DNA of 64,000 nucleotides from Pannonibacter indicus (GCF_001418225.1 NZ_LIPT01000001.1:434001-498000); one strand, 5' to 3'. Shown: positions 52,742 through 62,200, counted from the stretch's first letter. The notes: generated from the sequence alone by a model not told the origin. A program made the numbers and translations.

Positions 52742-53758
52742 ATGAAATCTCTTCTGATCGCCTCGAGCGTCGCCGCTTGCCTTGCCGCCACGGCAACGGC
52801 AGCCTCCGCTGCACAGACCCGGTATCCGCTGACCATCGAGAATTGCGGCGTGCCGGTCACCTTCACCAAGGCACCGGATCGGGCCATCGGCCTTGGCCAG
52901 AACAGCGCGGAAATCCTGCTGCTGCTCGGCCTTGAGGACAAGATGGCCGGCACCGCTTTCTGGCCCAGCAAGGTGATGCCGCAGCTGGCTGACGCCAATG
53001 CCAAGGTGAAGCTGCTGACGGTTGAGTTCCCCACCTTCGAATCCATCCTCGCCGAAAACCCGGATTTTGTCGCAGCCGCCCTGCCCAGCCTGCTTGGCCC
53101 GGACAGCAAGGTTGCCAAGCGCGAAGATTTCGAAAAGGTTGGCGTTCCCGCCTATCTGTCGCCCGGCACGTGCCTGAAGACTGCAGGCGGCAAGGACGTT
53201 TACGGCAGCCGTGACAAGCTGTGGAACATGGATGTCCTGTTCCAGGAAATTGACGAGCTGTCGCAGATCTTCGACGTGGCAGACCGTGGCCAGGCGCTGA
53301 TCGCCGACCTGAAGTCCCGTGAGGCAGCCCTGCGCTCCTCCGTCAGCACCAGCGGCGAAAAGCTGTCCTATGTCTTCTGGTTCTCCAGCCAGTCCCCCAC
53401 GGCAGATGCCTATGTCGGCGGCAAGTACAGCGCTTCGGGCTATATCGCCGATGTGCTGGGCGGCGTGAACGCGATCACGGCGGAAGCCGAATGGCCGACC
53501 ATCGGCTGGGAAGGCATCATTGCTGCCAATCCCTCAGTCATCGTCGTGTCGCGTCTTGACCGGAACCGCTGGGAACTCGACAAGGCTGATGCCAAGATCA
53601 AGTTCCTGACCACAGACCCGGCCACCAGCCAGATGCCGGCGGTAAAGAACAACGCCATCGTCGTCATGGACGGCCAGGCTATGAATCCGACCGTCCGCAC
53701 CATTTATGGTGCCGAAGAGGTTGCCCAGCAGCTGAAAGAGCGCGGTCTGCTGAAGTGA
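52742..53758 (+). CDS. ABC binding protein for siderophore/cobalamin-type ligand (FepB/BtuF family)
   Basis: A 338-residue periplasmic binding protein of the helical-backbone type. Signal peptide is MKSLLIASSVAACLAATATA. Typical segments: IENCGVPVTFTKAPDRAIGL and GLGQNSAEILLLLGL. ATG 52742 is used because it opens the signal peptide; the frame from 52664 has no start features. No TonB-dependent receptor lies nearby. The stop overlaps the start of the permease (GTGA). Confidence 0.85.
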   Translation: MKSLLIASSVAACLAATATAASAAQTRYPLTIENCGVPVTFTKAPDRAIGLGQNSAEILLLLGLEDKMAGTAFWPSKVMPQLADANAKVKLLTVEFPTFESILAENPDFVAAALPSLLGPDSKVAKREDFEKVGVPAYLSPGTCLKTAGGKDVYGSRDKLWNMDVLFQEIDELSQIFDVADRGQALIADLKSREAALRSSVSTSGEKLSYVFWFSSQSPTADAYVGGKYSASGYIADVLGGVNAITAEAEWPTIGWEGIIAANPSVIVVSRLDRNRWELDKADAKIKFLTTDPATSQMPAVKNNAIVVMDGQAMNPTVRTIYGAEEVAQQLKERGLLK

Positions 53759-54795
53759 CATCGTCATCGCAGGCATTGCGTCAGGGCGTGACGGTTACCG
53801 CGGCAGTCTTCCTGTCGCTTCTGGTGGTGCTGTTCGCGGTAGCGGTCAGCGTCGGGATCGGTGATCTGCCGATCCCCGTGTCCACTACGTTCCTGGCGAT
53901 CACCAACAAGCTCGGCTGGACGACAGCCGGGCTTAACCGCATTCATGAGACGGTGATCTGGGATTACCGGCTCAGCCGTGCGCTGGTTGCCGCCTTCTGC
54001 GGCGCAGGCCTTGCCCTGTCCGGCGCAATCATGCAGTCGCTGCTGCGCAATCCTCTGGCCGAACCCTATGTGCTGGGCATTTCGGCGGGCGCCTCCACCG
54101 GTGCCGTGGGTGTGGTCATTCTCGGGCTCGGGTCGGGAGCCGTCTCGCTCTCCGCTGGCGCTTTTGCCGGTGCCTTTGCCGCCTTTCTCTTCGTCGCACT
54201 GCTGTCCAACGGCACCAGAGGCGGTGCTGACCGCACCATCCTGGCCGGCGTTGCCGCTTCCCAGCTTTTCAATGCGGCAACATCCTATGTCGTGACAACC
54301 TCGGGCAATGCCCAGCAGGCGCGCGACATCATGTTCTGGCTGCTGGGGAGCTTCGGTGGCGTGCGCTGGCCGGAATTTGCGCTGGTGTCCGCCGTCGTCG
54401 GCATTGGCCTCATCGCCTGCCTCGCCTATTCGCGGATCCTGGATGCCTTTGCCTTTGGTGATGAATCGGCCGCAGCGCTCGGCGTCAACGTCAGCCGCGC
54501 CCGCCTCAGCCTGTTCTGCCTGACCGCGCTTCTCACCGCCACCATCGTCAGCATGGTGGGCTCCATCGGCTTCGTCGGGCTGGTCATTCCCCATGCAGCA
54601 CGCTTCCTTGTGGGGCCGCTGCACATCCGGCTGCTGCCGGCCTGCGCCATTGGCGGGGCCATCTTCATGGTGCTGGCGGACATTGCCTCGCGCCTGCTCA
54701 TCCCGCAGCAGGTTCTGCCGATCGGCGTCGTGACGGCCCTTGTCGGCGTGCCGGTCTTCTCCATCATCCTCTACCGTTTCCAGCGTGCATCATGA
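53755..54795 (+). CDS. FecCD/BtuC-type ABC permease
   Basis: A 346-residue permease of the FecCD family with about ten helices. Family hallmarks: IWDYRLSRALVAAFCGAGLA, MQSLLRNPLAEPYVLGISAG and GSIGFVGLVIPHAARFLVGP. It begins with GTG overlapping the preceding stop. Forms a homodimer channel in cobalamin, heme or siderophore import. Confidence 0.92.
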   Translation: MTSSSQALRQGVTVTAAVFLSLLVVLFAVAVSVGIGDLPIPVSTTFLAITNKLGWTTAGLNRIHETVIWDYRLSRALVAAFCGAGLALSGAIMQSLLRNPLAEPYVLGISAGASTGAVGVVILGLGSGAVSLSAGAFAGAFAAFLFVALLSNGTRGGADRTILAGVAASQLFNAATSYVVTTSGNAQQARDIMFWLLGSFGGVRWPEFALVSAVVGIGLIACLAYSRILDAFAFGDESAAALGVNVSRARLSLFCLTALLTATIVSMVGSIGFVGLVIPHAARFLVGPLHIRLLPACAIGGAIFMVLADIASRLLIPQQVLPIGVVTALVGVPVFSIILYRFQRAS

Positions 54796-55553
54796 GCATC
54801 AGGTCTGAAAACATTGCCTGGAAGATTGGCGCCAAAACCGTTTTGGAGGACATATCCTTCGAGGCAAGGCCCGGCGAAATGCTGGGGCTGCTGGGGCCGA
54901 ACGGCTCAGGCAAGACCTCGCTGCTGCGCCTGCTGGCGGGGCTCAAGCAGCCCCATTCCGGCCGCGTGCTGCTGGAAGACCGGGACATTCAAAAGATCTC
55001 CCGCAAGACGGTGGCCCAGCGTGTGGCTTTCGTCGAACAGCACGCCACCACCAACGCCAATCTCAAGGTTGAGGACGTGGTCAAGCTCGGCCGCTTCCCG
55101 CACCGCTCCATGTTCTCCGGCTGGACAAAGGCCGATGAACACGCGGTGGAAGAGGCGCTGGAGCGCTCCGGCATGGCCGCCAAGCGGCACGAGCGCTGGC
55201 AGCATCTCTCGGGCGGCGAAAAGCAGCGCGCCCACATCGCCCGCGCCCTGGCCCAGAGCCCGCGCGAACTGATCCTTGATGAGCCGACCAACCATCTGGA
55301 CATCCAGCACCAGATCAGCCTGCTGAAGCTCATTGCAGGCCTGCCCGTCACCAGCATCATCGCGCTGCATGACCTCAACCACGCCGCGATGTTCTGCGAC
55401 CGCATCATCGTGCTGGAACAGGGCCGCATCGTCGCCAATGGCACGCCCGCAGAGATCCTGACCGAAGACCTGCTTCGCTGCGTCTTCTGCGTCAGAGCCC
55501 ACGTCAGCCCCTCCGACCACCATAAAGGCCCGCATATCCAGTTTCTGAAGTAG
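54792..55553 (+). CDS. FecE/BtuD-type ABC transporter ATPase
   Basis: A 253-residue ATPase. Walker A is GPNGSGKTSLLR, signature LSGGEKQRAHIARAL, Walker B ELILDEPTNHLD and H-loop IIALHDLNHA. ATG overlaps the permease stop by 4 bases. With the two preceding genes it makes a complete importer for a metal complex or cobalamin. Confidence 0.92.
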   Translation: MSIRSENIAWKIGAKTVLEDISFEARPGEMLGLLGPNGSGKTSLLRLLAGLKQPHSGRVLLEDRDIQKISRKTVAQRVAFVEQHATTNANLKVEDVVKLGRFPHRSMFSGWTKADEHAVEEALERSGMAAKRHERWQHLSGGEKQRAHIARALAQSPRELILDEPTNHLDIQHQISLLKLIAGLPVTSIIALHDLNHAAMFCDRIIVLEQGRIVANGTPAEILTEDLLRCVFCVRAHVSPSDHHKGPHIQFLK

Positions 55554-55580
55554 CAGAGGAGCCCCCTCTGGCAATCGCTC

Positions 55581-55670
55581 ATACCAAGGCTATGAACACT
55601 GACGCGTAACGCCTTGCAATTGCTCAGGCCGTATGGGCTTGACCAGCTCTTGACGGGTCAAGCTCATTGA
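55581..55670 (+). repeat. Dispersed repeat R1 (about 90 bases)
   Basis: Shares with R2 (59137-59227) the blocks ATACCAAG, CTGACGC, GCCTTG, AATTGCTCA, GGGCTTGACC and CAAGCTCATTGA in the same order and orientation. It contains a GCTTGACC/GGTCAAGC hairpin (55637-55663). The two copies bracket the three Gfo/Idh genes. Confidence 0.8.
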
Positions 55671-55704
55671 AAGTTGGTAGCTTGGTAGCACCGGCACAGC
55701 CCGG

Positions 55705-56772
55705 TCAGGGCTGCCAGCCGCCGTAGAGCGGATGGTCTGCGGAGAGCGGCAATCTGACGAGGCCTTCGCCGCGCGCAGAAGCATAAAGCGCCGTCATCAG
55801 TTCCACCGAATGGCGCGCCTCGGCCAGGCTGGGCAGGTAGAGATCCGGCTGGCCGCTGAGCCTTGCGTGAATGTCGGCAAGCTGGCCGGCATAGCGCAGC
55901 GGCGGTTCGGCTGCGGCAGCCACGACGGCATCGATTTCCGCCTGACGGGCCGGATCCGTGGCCTCGAACGTCCAGGGACCGGCCCCGATCTGATAGGGAT
56001 GCGTGCCGGATGTCGCGGTCACATGCTCGAAACAGGCACGGAAGCGGGACGAATTTCCTGCCGCCCCCACCGTCACCGAGGATGTGGCCAGCGCACCACT
56101 TTCAAGCCGCAGGATGATGGCGGCGCAGTCTTCCGTCTCGATCGGGTTCACCCGCGTCTCAAGGAAGGCCGCCACCTCCTGCACGTCACCCATGAGGAAG
56201 GTGGCAAGGTTGTGGGCATGGCAGGCATGGCTGACGATGACGCCGCCCATCTCGCCCGCCCAGGTGCCGCGCCAGGCCGGCGCGTAATAGGCTGCCCCGC
56301 GCTGCCAGTGGGTCTCGATGGACAGCGTATAGGCCTTGCCCAGCAGGCCGGCCTGCTTCAGCGCATGGACGCCCCGGTAGCCGGCGCCGTAGCGGTACTG
56401 GAACACCGGAAACACATGGCGGCCTGCCTGTTCTGCCGCCGCGATGATCTCGTCCACCTCGCGCAGGGAACCGGCCAGCGGCTTTTCGCAGATGGCATGT
56501 TTGCCCGCGGCCAGCACCTTGAGCGTCACCGCATGATGCAGGCGCGGCGGCAGGCAGATAGCGGCAATCTCCACCTCAGGATCCGCCAGCACTTCGGCCA
56601 TGTCCGTCACTGCCTTGCAACCCGGCGCGGCGCTGGCAGCCTCTTCCGCCCGCGCCCTGTCCAGATCGCAGACGTAAAGCAGGCGGTAGTGATCCGGCAG
56701 ACCGGCGATGGCCAGCGCATGCGCCTTGCCGATGCCGGCCCCCAGAACGGCAATACCTATGGGACGGCTCAT
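55705..56772 (-). CDS. Gfo/Idh/MocA-family oxidoreductase 1
   Basis: A 355-residue NAD(P)-dependent sugar or cyclitol oxidoreductase. The Rossmann loop is IAVLGAGIGKAHALAI and the catalytic-lysine motif is AICEKPLAGSL. ATG 56772 (MSRPIGIAVL) starts the domain and overlaps the stop of the upstream gene by 4 bases. Last gene of the leftward operon. The substrate is unknown; adjacent ABC and GH genes suggest a sugar acid or uronate derivative. Confidence 0.88.
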   Translation of the reverse strand: MSRPIGIAVLGAGIGKAHALAIAGLPDHYRLLYVCDLDRARAEEAASAAPGCKAVTDMAEVLADPEVEIAAICLPPRLHHAVTLKVLAAGKHAICEKPLAGSLREVDEIIAAAEQAGRHVFPVFQYRYGAGYRGVHALKQAGLLGKAYTLSIETHWQRGAAYYAPAWRGTWAGEMGGVIVSHACHAHNLATFLMGDVQEVAAFLETRVNPIETEDCAAIILRLESGALATSSVTVGAAGNSSRFRACFEHVTATSGTHPYQIGAGPWTFEATDPARQAEIDAVVAAAAEPPLRYAGQLADIHARLSGQPDLYLPSLAEARHSVELMTALYASARGEGLVRLPLSADHPLYGGWQP

Positions 56773-57803
56773 TCTGCAGTCTCCCCCTGTCCTGCCGCTT
56801 CCGCCATCTGCTGTGCTGTCAGGGCCAGTTCCGTTGCCAGAAAGGCGTGCGCCTGCGGCATCGCGCTTTCGCCCCGCGCCAGGATGTCCGCGCAAAGCGC
56901 CGCGAAATAGGGCTTCCCGGCCCCTTCGGCGTTGAGATATTGCGTTCCGCTGCGGTCTGACAGGAACACGTGATCCTTGCCGGGGCGGCCCGCGATATCG
57001 ATGTATTTGCGCAGCTCGATGAAGCCTTCAGTGCCCAGAATGGTCATGCGTCCATCACCCCAGACCGGCAGGCCATCCGGCGTCAGCCAGTCCACCCGGG
57101 CATATCCGCGCCCGCCGCTCCCCTCCAGCAGCACTTCGCCGAAGTCCTGAAAACCGGGCCGCTCCGCATTGGCCACATTGCCCGCGTGGGCGCTGACCAC
57201 CCTTGCGGCGGTGGAGCCGGTGAAGAACAGGAACTGGTCAAATTGATGCGCGCAGATATCCGTAAGAATGCCGCCGGAGCGCTCGCGGGACCAGAACCAG
57301 TCCGGGCGTGTTGGCGCATTCAGCCGGTGGGGCCCAAGACCAACGGTCTGCACCACCTTGCCGATCCGCCCTTCGGCGATCAATTGCCCGGCCAGCGTTG
57401 CGCTTTCCACCTGCAGGCGCTCGGAGAAGCAGACGGACCAGATCCGCCCGGTTTCCGCCTGCGCCTGCCGGATCTGTGCCAGCTGCTCCAGCGAGGTGCA
57501 GCCCGGCTTGTCCACCATCACGTCCTTGCCGTGGCGCATGGCGGCAATGGCGATCCGCGCCCTGTCGGCATTCACCGCCGCGCTCAGGATGATATCAAGG
57601 CTGCCATCCTCCAGAACGGCGGCCTCCTCGCGCTGCGGCACGTCAGGAAACAGGCTGCGGAAGGCGGCGCGCTCTGCGTCACCCGTGTCTACGCCCGTGC
57701 TCCAGGCAACGATCTGCGCACCTGCCGCGCGCATGGATGCGGCCATGCCGAGAATATGGCCATGGTCAACGCCGATGACGCCAACCCGGATCGCCCGTTC
57801 CAT
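56769..57803 (-). CDS. Gfo/Idh/MocA-family oxidoreductase 2
   Basis: A 344-residue member of the same family. The N-terminus RVGVIGVDHGHILGMAASMR is a variant dinucleotide loop (GVDHGH in place of GxGxxG), and the lysine motif reads VMVDKPGCTSLEQLAQIR, with VDKP replacing the usual CEKP. C-terminal half has the beta-sheet substrate domain. These differences suggest an altered cofactor or substrate from its neighbours. Overlaps oxidoreductase 1 by 4 bases. Confidence 0.85.
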   Translation of the reverse strand: MERAIRVGVIGVDHGHILGMAASMRAAGAQIVAWSTGVDTGDAERAAFRSLFPDVPQREEAAVLEDGSLDIILSAAVNADRARIAIAAMRHGKDVMVDKPGCTSLEQLAQIRQAQAETGRIWSVCFSERLQVESATLAGQLIAEGRIGKVVQTVGLGPHRLNAPTRPDWFWSRERSGGILTDICAHQFDQFLFFTGSTAARVVSAHAGNVANAERPGFQDFGEVLLEGSGGRGYARVDWLTPDGLPVWGDGRMTILGTEGFIELRKYIDIAGRPGKDHVFLSDRSGTQYLNAEGAGKPYFAALCADILARGESAMPQAHAFLATELALTAQQMAEAAGQGETAE

Positions 57804-57830
57804 GACGGCCTCCCTGTTTCTCTTCAGGAC

Positions 57831-59120
57831 TTAAAGCTTGATGCCGCGGGCCCGCAGCATGGTGGGAATGTTCACGGCGGAGCCGGTCTCGATGGACATG
57901 TTTGCGGCAATGCCGGTCAGGATCGACCAGCCGCCCGCCACATGGTCCGAAGCACGGCCAAAGCGGTCGGGCTCCATGCCGTCGGGATCGAAAATGTAGC
58001 CCAGCATCACCGGATCAGCACCGCCATGGTGGCCTTCGCCATGCGGTACGTCGAGCATGCGCGGGTGCTCGCCAGCCAGATGCAGCTCGGTCGTCACCGC
58101 ATCCCCGCCCGCATGGGCACGCTCGCCGCCAAACACGCCATGCACTTCCACGTGCCGGTGGGTGATGTCCCCCTTCGTGCCCTGGAACTTGATCTCCAGC
58201 CCCTCCCATGGGGAATAGGCGGTCAGGGTATAGTTGGCCGTCACACCGGAAGCATAGCGGATGTGGGCCTGCATCGTGTCCTCGATGCCGATATCCGCAT
58301 CAAAGACGCAGCGGTCGCGGAAGTAGCCATCCTCGTCCTCCGCCTCACGGTAGAGGCTGCGCAGGTTTTCGTCCCCGTCCATGTCCAGCTCGAATTCGCA
58401 GGACGAGGCAACCGCGCAGTCCGCACAGCGGGCGCCGCGTCCGCCCAGGCCCAGCTCCTGCGCCATTTCCGGCCGGTAGAAAGCCCGGCGGCCGGAGGCG
58501 AACACATCCACCGGAACGGAGCCAAGCCACCAATTCAGCAGGTCGAAATGATGGGTGGACTTGTGCACCAGCAGCCCGCCTGAGTTTTCCTTCTGCCGGT
58601 GCCAGCGGCGGAAATAGTCAGCCCCGTGCACCCGGTCGAGATGCCAGCGGAAATCGACCGCCGTCACTGTGCCGATGGCACCCGACATGATCAGCTCCTT
58701 GATCTGCGTGCGGGCCGGTGAATAGCGGTAGTTGAAGGTGACCATCACCTTGCGGCCTGTGCGGGCCTGCGCGTCGAGGATCATCTTCAGCCGTGTCAGA
58801 TCAATGGTCAGCGGCTTTTCGCAGATCACATCGCAGCCCGCCTCGAAGGCGCGGATGATGTAGTCGCTGTGCAGGAAATCCGGCGTTGCCACCACCACCG
58901 TGTCGGGCTTCTGCTCGGCGATCAGCCGGTCAAAGTCGCCCGCCAGATAGGTCGCAACCCCGTTGGTGCCGGGCTGCGAGGCGGCTTCCGCCGCCAGCCG
59001 CAGCCGGTGGCCGTTGCTGTCGCACAGGGCGACGATCTCATGCTTGTCCGAGTAATCCTCGACAACGGAATCGCGGAACATCTTGTGCCGCGATCCGCAT
59101 CCAACGATAGCTATCTTCAC
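57831..59120 (-). CDS. Gfo/Idh/MocA-family oxidoreductase 3 with cysteine cluster
   Basis: A 429-residue, long member. Rossmann loop IAIVGCGSRHKMF; catalytic motif CEKPLTID at 100-107; active-site-type histidines at 190-191 (HKSTHHFDLLNWWLG). An insertion at about 225-275 carries C232, C235, C241 and C271 (Cx2Cx5C then a distant C), compatible with a structural metal site. Such a cluster is not found in standard inositol dehydrogenase. It starts the oxidoreductase trio, 100 bases after the ATPase stop; R2 lies in that gap. Confidence 0.85.
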   Translation of the reverse strand: MKIAIVGCGSRHKMFRDSVVEDYSDKHEIVALCDSNGHRLRLAAEAASQPGTNGVATYLAGDFDRLIAEQKPDTVVVATPDFLHSDYIIRAFEAGCDVICEKPLTIDLTRLKMILDAQARTGRKVMVTFNYRYSPARTQIKELIMSGAIGTVTAVDFRWHLDRVHGADYFRRWHRQKENSGGLLVHKSTHHFDLLNWWLGSVPVDVFASGRRAFYRPEMAQELGLGGRGARCADCAVASSCEFELDMDGDENLRSLYREAEDEDGYFRDRCVFDADIGIEDTMQAHIRYASGVTANYTLTAYSPWEGLEIKFQGTKGDITHRHVEVHGVFGGERAHAGGDAVTTELHLAGEHPRMLDVPHGEGHHGGADPVMLGYIFDPDGMEPDRFGRASDHVAGGWSILTGIAANMSIETGSAVNIPTMLRARGIKL

Positions 59121-59136
59121 TGGTCTGGCTCTCGTT

Positions 59137-59227
59137 ATACCAAGTCTTCCGATGCTGACGCATCATGCCTTGAAATTGCTCATGCCCGCACGGGCTTGAC
59201 CGGCACTCAATGAGACAAGCTCATTGA
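59137..59227 (+). repeat. Dispersed repeat R2 (about 90 bases)
   Basis: Second copy of the R1 repeat, same orientation. Its right end contains a strong hairpin (59200-59214 with 59220-59234; one mismatch in 15 pairs) that includes the stop codon of the UgpC-like gene. Copies R1 and R2 are about 3.5 kb apart and bracket the oxidoreductase trio. Confidence 0.8.
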
Positions 59228-60309
59228 ATGCCGGCATTGGCAGCCCCGGTGCGCTCGCCCGAGGCATCGAAGTAATGAAGGTCTGACGGATCGAAGCCGA
59301 CCGGCACCATGTCTCCGGCGCGGAAGGCGCGGCGGCTGGAATCGCTGACCAGCAGCACCTGGCCATTCGCCAGCGCCACATGCAGCAACGTCTCGCTGCC
59401 GAGATACTCGACCAGCCGGAGGCTGCCCTGCCCCTGCACCTCACCTTCGCCGATGCGCATGGACTCAGGGCGCATGCCGATCGTCAGTTTCGCATCACGT
59501 GTGGCCAGCTGCGGAATGGTGAAGCGGCCAAAGCCCTCCACATCCGCCGTAGACGCACCATCCGCGGCAGAATGGCTGGCCGTCATCAGGTTGATCTTGG
59601 GCGAACCGATGAAGCCGGCGACGAAGAGGTTGCGGGGCTTTGTGTAAAGCTCCTGCGGCGTGCCCACCTGCTCGATCTTGCCGCCGCGCAGCACAACGAT
59701 GCGGCTCGCCATGGTCATGGCTTCCACCTGATCATGGGTCACGTAGATCATCGTGGTGCCGAGGCGGTTGTAGAGCGCGGCAAGCTCGGCGCGCATCTGC
59801 ACGCGCAGTTCGGCATCAAGGTTCGAAAGCGGTTCGTCGAAGAGGAAGAGCTTCGGCTCGCGCACGATGGCCCGGCCAATGGCCACACGCTGCTTCTGCC
59901 CGCCGGACAGCTGGCGCGGCTTGCGCTCCATCAGCGCCTCGATCTGCAGGATTCGCGCCGCCTCCGCCACGCGCCGGGCCACCTCCGCTTTCGGCACCTT
60001 GAAATTCTGCAGACCGAAAGCGAGGTTCTTGGCGACGGTCATATGCGGATAGAGAGCGTAGCTCTGGAACACCATCGACAGCTCGCGCTTGGAGGCAGGC
60101 AGATCGTTGACGATGGTGCTGCCGATGGAAATCGTGCCCTCGGAGATATCCTCAAGCCCGGCAATCATGCGCAGCAGGGTGGACTTGCCGCAACCCGAAG
60201 GGCCGACGAGCACAAGAAATTCCCCGTCCACCACGTCGAGATCAAGCCCCTTGATGATGCTGAGCTTGCCGTAGCTCTTGCCGACGTTGCGAAGTGTCAA
60301 TCCAGCCAT
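59221..60309 (-). CDS. Carbohydrate ABC transporter ATPase (UgpC/MalK type)
   Basis: A 362-residue CUT1 ATPase. Walker [10 protein letters not shown]-loop [10 protein letters not shown], signature [15 protein letters not shown], Walker [13 protein letters not shown] and H-loop [17 protein letters not shown]-type regulatory domain occupies about 240-362. ATG 60309 ([10 protein letters not shown]) is used; the frame to 60339 adds no family residues. The final codons run into repeat R2. It energises the permeases encoded upstream. Confidence 0.92.
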   Translation of the reverse strand: MAGLTLRNVGKSYGKLSIIKGLDLDVVDGEFLVLVGPSGCGKSTLLRMIAGLEDISEGTISIGSTIVNDLPASKRELSMVFQSYALYPHMTVAKNLAFGLQNFKVPKAEVARRVAEAARILQIEALMERKPRQLSGGQKQRVAIGRAIVREPKLFLFDEPLSNLDAELRVQMRAELAALYNRLGTTMIYVTHDQVEAMTMASRIVVLRGGKIEQVGTPQELYTKPRNLFVAGFIGSPKINLMTASHSAADGASTADVEGFGRFTIPQLATRDAKLTIGMRPESMRIGEGEVQGQGSLRLVEYLGSETLLHVALANGQVLLVSDSSRRAFRAGDMVPVGFDPSDLHYFDASGERTGAANAGIQ

Positions 60310-60335
60310 AGTTATGTTCCCTTGGAGCCCTGCTC

Positions 60336-61253
60336 TCACTTCATTCCGGAGGTCGCGATGCCGCGCACGATCAGCTTCTGGAAGGCCACGAAGAAGATCA
60401 GCACCGGCACGAGCGAGAGCACCGACATGGCAAACATCTGTCCGTAGAGGGACTGGCCCTCCTGATCGAGGAACAGGCGAAGCGCCAGCGGCACGGTGTA
60501 GCTCTTGATGTCATTGAGGTAGATGAGCGGGGCGAGGAAATCCTCCCACACCCAGATCAGCGAGAAGATCGCCGCCGTTGCCATGGCCGGAAGCGACAGA
60601 GGCACGATGATGGCCCAGTAGATCTTGAAAGGCGAACAACCGTCGATCATCGCCGCCTCGTCCAGCTCCCGCGGCAGCTGGCGGAAGAACTGCACCATCA
60701 GGAAGATGAAGAAACCATCTGCCGCCAGGAAGCGCGGCACCACCAGCGGCAGGTAGGTGTCCACCCAGCCAAGATTGAGGAACATCACATACTGCGGGAT
60801 CAGCACCACGTGATAGGGGATCATCAGCGTCATCATCATCAGCGCGAAGAAGAAGCTGCGCCCCGTGAACTGCAGCCGCGCAAAGGCATAGGCCGCAAAG
60901 GAGCAGGAGATCAGGTTGCCGATGACCGACAGCACCGTAACGATGGTGGAGTTGACGTAGAAGGTGGTGAAAGGCACCGGCAGGGCAAACCAGCCCTTGG
61001 TGTAATTGTCGAACTGGAAGCTCGACGGCCACAGCGACAGGCTGCCGAAAATCTCGTTTTCCGGCTTCAGCGAGGAGGCCGTCAGCCAGAACAGCGGATA
61101 GAGCATCACCACCGAAAACAGCATCAGGAACAGATGCTTCAGGTAACGGCCGTTGCGCTCGCGCCGGTCGCGCTTGAGGCGCAGCTCATGGGCGATGCGT
61201 GCGGCTTCATCGGCCTCGATGGCCCGGTCAAGGTCAGTCGCGGTCGTTGTCAT
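60336..61253 (-). CDS. Carbohydrate ABC transporter permease (MalG/UgpE type)
   Basis: A 305-residue permease with about six helices and the EAA loop ELDEAAMIDGCSPFKIYWAI. ATG 61253 (MTTTATDLDRA) lies inside the end of the MalF-type gene, a 20-base overlap. N-terminal residues 1-50 are polar and cytoplasmic. Forms a heterodimer with its upstream partner. Confidence 0.9.
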   Translation of the reverse strand: MTTTATDLDRAIEADEAARIAHELRLKRDRRERNGRYLKHLFLMLFSVVMLYPLFWLTASSLKPENEIFGSLSLWPSSFQFDNYTKGWFALPVPFTTFYVNSTIVTVLSVIGNLISCSFAAYAFARLQFTGRSFFFALMMMTLMIPYHVVLIPQYVMFLNLGWVDTYLPLVVPRFLAADGFFIFLMVQFFRQLPRELDEAAMIDGCSPFKIYWAIIVPLSLPAMATAAIFSLIWVWEDFLAPLIYLNDIKSYTVPLALRLFLDQEGQSLYGQMFAMSVLSLVPVLIFFVAFQKLIVRGIATSGMK

Positions 61254-62127
61254 AGTGCACCCAGTATTTCGAGGTGAAGAAGGCAAGCGCCGTGAAGGCC
61301 GCAATGATCAGCAGCAGCACCCAGGCCAGTGCCGAGGCATAGCCCATGCGGAAGAATTTGAAGGCCTCGTTGAACAGATAGACCGTGAAGAACAGCAGGC
61401 TGTCCGCCGGCGCCCCGACACCGTTCGAAATGATGAAGGCGCTGGAGAAGGTCTTGAAGGCATCGATTGTCTGCAGCACCAGATTGAAGAAGATGACCGG
61501 CGCCAGCAGCGGCAGGGTGATGCGGGTGAACTGGCGCCATTTCGGCGTGCCGTCAATTTCCGCCGCCTCATAGAGATCCCTTGGAATGCCGCGCAAGCCA
61601 GCCAGGAAGATCAGCATCGGCGAACCGAACTGCCAGACAGCCAGCGCCACCAGCGTGTAGAGCGAGGTCTTCGGATTGGTGATCCAGTCCGTGCCGGCAA
61701 TGCCGAAGAAGCCCAGCACCTCGTTGACGACGCCAGAGGCCGCAAACAGCTCCCGCCAGAGAATGGCAATGGCCACGGAAGCCCCCAGCAGGGAGGGCAG
61801 ATAGAAGATCGCACGGTAGAGCCCGATGGTCCGCAGTCCCTTGTCCAGCAGCATCGCCACCGCCAGTGCAAAGGCCAGACGGGCCGGAACGGCCAGAACC
61901 ACGTAGGTGAAGGTCACCTCCAGTGCCTTCCAGAACCGGCGGTCGCGGCTGAACATGTATTCATAATTGCCAAGACCAACCCAGCGCGGATCACTCACCA
62001 TGTCGTATCTGGTGAAGGACAGGTAGAGCGAGACGAGGATCGGCCCGAGGGCCAGAAGGAAGAAGCCGAGCAGCCACGGAGACAGGAACAGATATCCGGG
62101 CGCGTTGCGGGCGAGGAACCGTTTCAT
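61234..62127 (-). CDS. Carbohydrate ABC transporter permease (MalF/UgpA type)
   Basis: A 297-residue permease. The EAA loop is DLYEAAEIDGTPKWRQFTRI. ATG 62127 (MKRFLARNAPGYLFLSPWLL) is chosen because the first helix follows normally; the frame extending to 62256 crosses the hairpin after the binding-protein gene. It follows that gene by 73 bases. Confidence 0.9.
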   Translation of the reverse strand: MKRFLARNAPGYLFLSPWLLGFFLLALGPILVSLYLSFTRYDMVSDPRWVGLGNYEYMFSRDRRFWKALEVTFTYVVLAVPARLAFALAVAMLLDKGLRTIGLYRAIFYLPSLLGASVAIAILWRELFAASGVVNEVLGFFGIAGTDWITNPKTSLYTLVALAVWQFGSPMLIFLAGLRGIPRDLYEAAEIDGTPKWRQFTRITLPLLAPVIFFNLVLQTIDAFKTFSSAFIISNGVGAPADSLLFFTVYLFNEAFKFFRMGYASALAWVLLLIIAAFTALAFFTSKYWVHYDNDRD

Positions 62128-62151
62128 GAAAGGCAGGCCTTGTCTTGCAGG

Positions 62152-62181
62152 CATCCGCCCCGCCGGAGGGTGGGGCGGATG
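62152..62181 (-). promoter_or_regulatory. Intercistronic stem-loop after the binding-protein gene
   Basis: CATCCGCCCC and GGGGCGGATG form a perfect 10-bp stem with a 10-base loop between the UgpB-like and MalF-like genes. It has no T-run. Confidence 0.6.
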
Positions 62182-62200
62182 GTTCCAGGCGATGCGCGTA

